Source: an endosymbiont of Lamellibrachia barhami
GTDB taxonomy: Bacteria > Pseudomonadota > Gammaproteobacteria > Chromatiales > Chromatiaceae
DNA length: 64,000 nucleotides
Assembly (NCBI RefSeq): GCF_011947365.2
Contig: NZ_JAAVSH020000001.1
Span: 826,831-890,830, forward strand
Direction: 5' to 3'
Shown in pieces: positions 60,801 to 64,000 of the stretch. The position numbers and the translations under genes were made by a program. The notes under the pieces are model-generated. The model saw only the letters and a list, made by a program, of their open reading frames with translations, was not told the DNA's origin and searched no databases. Each line of letters opens with the position of its first letter. Positions within the stretch are counted from its first letter, which is position 1.

Positions 60801-63322
60801 ATGATCTGCCGGTTACCGCCGTACTGCCCACACTGCGGCGAATTCTGAGCAGCCGTCAAAGCGCCGTTCTGACATCACCGACGGGATCCGGCAAAACCAC
60901 GCTGGTTCCGCTCGAACTCCTCCATGAATCCTGGTTAAAGGGGCGCAAAATCCTTTTGCTTGAACCGCGGCGCCTGGCCGCCCGGGCTGCTGCGGCGCGC
61001 ATGGCGGAACTGTTGGGCGAACGGGTGGGTGAGCAGGTCGGTTACCGTATCCGCCTCGATAACAAGGTTTCCCGGCGGACCCGTATCGAGGTCTTGACTG
61101 AGGGTATCCTCAGCCGGCGATTGCAGCATGATCCCGAACTGCAGGGGGTCGGGCTGGTGATCTTTGATGAGTTCCACGAACGCAGTCTGCATGCGGATCT
61201 TGCGCTTGCGTTTTGTCTCGACGTAATGGCAGGACTGAGGGAGGACCTGCGCATCCTGGTGATGTCGGCAACCTTGGATACCGGCGCTGTGTCGGATCTG
61301 CTGGAGGGGGCGCCGGTGGTGGAGGGCAAAGGACGCAGCTATCCAGTCGAACTCCACTACCTTGGTGACCCGCCTGCAATGAGACGTCTGCCCGACTCGG
61401 TGACAGCCGCCGTGCTTCAGGTCCTGCAGCAACAGCAGGGAGATCTGCTGGTGTTCCTGCCGGGCGTTGGAGAGATAAAGCAGACGGTGGAGCGCCTGGG
61501 TCGTCTTCTCACCAGCGCTGAATCCCCATTGATTTGTCCGCTCTATGGTGACCTTGGGCGGGAGGCACAGGATCGTGCCATTCGCCCTGACCCCGGTGGG
61601 CGACGCAGGATTGTGCTTGCCACATCCATCGCTGAGACCAGCCTTACCATCGAGGGAGTGACCTGTGTCGTGGACAGTGGTTGGTCTCGAATGCCCCGTT
61701 TTCTGCCCGGTATTGGTTTGACGCGTCTGGAGACTGTTCCGGTTTCACGTGCGGCGGCCGATCAGCGTGCCGGCAGGGCAGGGCGGCTCGGTCCCGGACA
61801 CTGTTACCGTCTCTGGAGCGAACAGCGGCAGGATCGACTTCCAGCCCAGCATCCGCCTGAAATCCAGGAGGCTGATCTGGCGCCTCTGGCATTGGATCTG
61901 GCCCAGTGGGGGGTTTGCGATCCAGCTCAACTGCGGTGGCTGGATACTCCTCCTGCCGGAGCATTCTCCCAGGCCCGTGAATTGCTGGAATCCATTGATG
62001 CCCTGGACCGGCAAGGTCGGATAACAAAGACCGGTCAACAGATCGCAAGACTACCCCTGCATCCCAGGCTTGGACATATGCTGTTGGTGGGGATGGAACA
62101 CGGTGAGAGTGCGATGGCTGCAGATATTGCTGCGCTGCTGAGTGAACAGGATATATTCAGGCGCGGTTCCAGGGAGACCTGGAGTGTTGATGTGGAACGC
62201 CGCCTGACTGCATTGAATCACTGGCGCGAGCAGAGTGGCCGGCAGTCGTCCGAACAGAATCTGGACAGAGCGGGGTGTCGCCGGGTGGACAAAGTGAGTC
62301 GTCAGTGGCGGCAGTTGTCAAAAAAAGAGGAGATGAGCGCCGCTGGCAAGGTTTTCTCTCCGGGTGGTCTGCTGGCGATGGCCTACCCGGACAGGATTGC
62401 CAAACAGCGTAGTCACGGCAGTTATCTGTTGGCTTCCGGCAGAGGGGCGCTACTGGCTGAGAATGATGTACTGGCAGGAGAACGATATATAGTCGTTGCG
62501 AAAATGGATGCAGGACGTACCGAGGGACGTATACAGCTTGCAGCAGCCTTGAATAAGGATGAAATCAGGGCGTTGCCGGGTCTGCGGGTGCAGCGGGTTG
62601 CGCGGATCGAATGGGATTCTGCAAGGCGCAGGGTGGTGGCCAGGGATGAAGAGCGGCTGGGCGCGCTGCTGCTGGCCAGTTTTCCTTTGGAAACGCCAGA
62701 TCCGGAAACGCTTAAGCAGACCATGCTGCAGGGTATCGAACAGATGGGAATAGAATCGCTGCCCTGGACGGATAAGCTGCGGCAGTGGCAGACACGTGTG
62801 GTCTGTATGCGGGCATGGATGCCTGAAAGCAACTGGCCGGACCTGTCGGATCGTTGGCTCTCTGAGAGTCTGGGTGAGTGGCTTGAGCCTTGGCTCGATG
62901 GTGTCACCAGGCGGGAGCACCTGCAGCGATTGAATCTGGCGGATATTCTTCAGAATTTGCTCTCCTGGGAGCAGCGGAAAGTGCTTGATGAAACAGTGCC
63001 CACTCACCTGACGGTACCCAGTGGCTCCCGTAAGGTGCTGACATACGAAGTGGGAAAAGCGCCTGTACTGGCGGTGCGGCTGCAGGAGATGTTCGGGCTG
63101 GCAGATACCCCAAGGATCTGCCACAACCGGATTCAGATCATGCTGCATCTACTCTCCCCCGCCCAGCGACCGATTCAGGTCACCCAGGACCTGCGTGGTT
63201 TCTGGGATCGCACCTACAGCGAAGTCAAAAAGGAACTCAAAGGGCGGTATCCAAAACACCACTGGCCGGATGATCCCTGGCAGGCTCAGGCGACTGCCCG
63301 GGCCAAACCACGCAGCAGATGA
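60797..63322 (+). CDS. hrpB: ATP-dependent helicase HrpB
   Basis: DEAH/RHA-family RNA helicase of 841 residues. Motif I TSPTGSGKTT, motif II DEFHER, motif III SATLDT and motif VI QRAGRAGR-like (ADQRAGRAGRLG) are all visible, followed by the HrpB-specific C-terminal domain. The TTG start at 60797 overlaps the preceding stop. HrpB is a common proteobacterial helicase of uncertain RNA target. Confidence 0.93.
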   Translation: MNDLPVTAVLPTLRRILSSRQSAVLTSPTGSGKTTLVPLELLHESWLKGRKILLLEPRRLAARAAAARMAELLGERVGEQVGYRIRLDNKVSRRTRIEVLTEGILSRRLQHDPELQGVGLVIFDEFHERSLHADLALAFCLDVMAGLREDLRILVMSATLDTGAVSDLLEGAPVVEGKGRSYPVELHYLGDPPAMRRLPDSVTAAVLQVLQQQQGDLLVFLPGVGEIKQTVERLGRLLTSAESPLICPLYGDLGREAQDRAIRPDPGGRRRIVLATSIAETSLTIEGVTCVVDSGWSRMPRFLPGIGLTRLETVPVSRAAADQRAGRAGRLGPGHCYRLWSEQRQDRLPAQHPPEIQEADLAPLALDLAQWGVCDPAQLRWLDTPPAGAFSQARELLESIDALDRQGRITKTGQQIARLPLHPRLGHMLLVGMEHGESAMAADIAALLSEQDIFRRGSRETWSVDVERRLTALNHWREQSGRQSSEQNLDRAGCRRVDKVSRQWRQLSKKEEMSAAGKVFSPGGLLAMAYPDRIAKQRSHGSYLLASGRGALLAENDVLAGERYIVVAKMDAGRTEGRIQLAAALNKDEIRALPGLRVQRVARIEWDSARRRVVARDEERLGALLLASFPLETPDPETLKQTMLQGIEQMGIESLPWTDKLRQWQTRVVCMRAWMPESNWPDLSDRWLSESLGEWLEPWLDGVTRREHLQRLNLADILQNLLSWEQRKVLDETVPTHLTVPSGSRKVLTYEVGKAPVLAVRLQEMFGLADTPRICHNRIQIMLHLLSPAQRPIQVTQDLRGFWDRTYSEVKKELKGRYPKHHWPDDPWQAQATARAKPRSR

Positions 63323-63326
63323 GTTG

Positions 63327-63935
63327 TTATTTTCTTGCCTGATCCTGCATCAGCTTTTCGATGCGCTCCAACTCACCGGGCGTGTTTATGTTGGTGAACA
63401 GTTCGGGATCAGAAGAGAAATCGGCGAGTGCCAGCCGCTGTTGTTTGAACCAGCGATGGACAGCTCGCCCGCCGGCATCAATGTAGGCGGTAAGTTCAGT
63501 TGTCAATTCCCGCCTGATCAGTGAAAACACGGGATGCATTCTTTCTCCATCATGAACACAGCAGACATCGGCATTCTCATTTGCCAATGTCGTGAAAAGT
63601 CGTTCCAGTAGATTTGTGGGCACCCAGGGGCTGTCGCAGGGGACCGTGAGCAGCAGATCGGCTGTAGTATGTTGCAGTGCGGACAGCATGCCTGCCAGAG
63701 GGCCGGGAAAACCATCGATCGGATCTGGAATTACCGCAAACCCAAAATTGCCGTATCGGTCGAAATTCCGGTTGGCGCTGATGAGTAGATGGTCTGTCTG
63801 AGGTTTTACCGCCTCGATCACATACTCGATCAGAAGTCGTCCATTGAGAGGGGTGAGGCCTTTATCTTCCCCCCCCATCCGGCTTGCCTGTCCCCCGGCA
63901 AGAATGACGCCGGCAATGGAAACGTTATCTATCAT
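63327..63935 (-). CDS. mobA: Molybdenum cofactor guanylyltransferase
   Basis: Adds GMP to molybdopterin to make the bis-MGD cofactor of DMSO-reductase-family enzymes (202 residues). The nucleotide-binding signature LAGGQASRMGGEDKGL and the segment FPGPLAGMLSAL are typical of MobA. It ends 4 bp from the hrpB stop in a convergent arrangement. The protein implies that the organism has molybdoenzymes outside this window. Confidence 0.93.
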   Translation of the reverse strand: MIDNVSIAGVILAGGQASRMGGEDKGLTPLNGRLLIEYVIEAVKPQTDHLLISANRNFDRYGNFGFAVIPDPIDGFPGPLAGMLSALQHTTADLLLTVPCDSPWVPTNLLERLFTTLANENADVCCVHDGERMHPVFSLIRRELTTELTAYIDAGGRAVHRWFKQQRLALADFSSDPELFTNINTPGELERIEKLMQDQARK

Positions 63936-64000
63936 GTTTGTGGGCTGGCTTTATGGTGGGCAAGTGAGTAAAAAGAAGCAGATTCGGGTAAAATGTACAC

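Noticed and set aside
1-64000. Insertion sequences or prophage
   Set aside because: No transposase, integrase or phage structural gene was recognised in any frame.

Overview
The window comes from a sulfur-oxidising gammaproteobacterium, most like the Chromatiales (Allochromatium) or the Sedimenticola and tubeworm-symbiont group. This rests on a complete reverse-type dissimilatory sulfite reductase operon in the Allochromatium vinosum gene order (dsrABEFHCMKLJOPNRS, minus strand, 14209 down to 237), soxYZ, and gammaproteobacterial housekeeping genes (glnS, aspS, purF, ygfZ, hrpB, mobA). The genus cannot be fixed from the sequence alone.

Layout. (1) 0.2-14.2 kb: the dsr operon. It oxidises stored or persulfidic sulfur to sulfite through DsrEFH, DsrC, DsrAB, DsrL and the DsrMKJOP membrane complex. 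A strong intrinsic terminator lies between dsrP and dsrN, and further hairpins follow dsrC and separate dsrA from dsrB. (2) 14.2-14.7 kb: a divergent control region with a perfect 20-bp palindrome. (3) 14.7-21.9 kb: a poorly described cluster, mostly on the plus strand, with unknown proteins, an orphan Cas6/Cmx6-like RNase, a DsrC paralogue lacking both redox cysteines, a MoxR ATPase and a DUF2201/VWA protein. (4) 22.0-26.7 kb: bepA, then soxYZ flanked by a broken soxX, a probable soxA signal-peptide remnant, a decayed bioA and a 3' fragment of gltX. (5) 26.7-31.3 kb: glnS, tRNA-Ala(GGC), cvpA, purF. (6) 31.6-36.6 kb: an SDR gene, a motAB locus with a ~1.3 kb tandem duplication in which complementary halves are decayed, then pilZ and a coupled small gene. 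(7) 36.7-47 kb: fmdB-like, DUF502, aspS, nudB, deaminase, ABC-2 exporter, HDOD, ygfZ, an RNB ribonuclease and a lipoprotein. (8) 47.1-49.6 kb: a second, divergent, stand-alone dsrAB pair behind a Fur-like palindrome, with dsrB2 frameshifted in a G9 tract. (9) 49.6-57.9 kb: putA, then an outer-membrane protein, a LolA-like protein, an MMPL/RND transporter (one frameshift) and a TetR regulator with its palindrome. (10) 58-64 kb: a membrane-anchored SMC-like ATPase with a small coupled partner, a glycine-rich membrane protein, hrpB and mobA.

Short palindromic REP-like elements, often in pairs, sit between many genes, and two of them supply the last codons and stop of dsrS and nudB. Several single-base frameshifts fall in or near homopolymers, and the motAB patch is rich in indels. 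Draft-assembly error therefore has to be weighed against true pseudogenisation for the broken genes.
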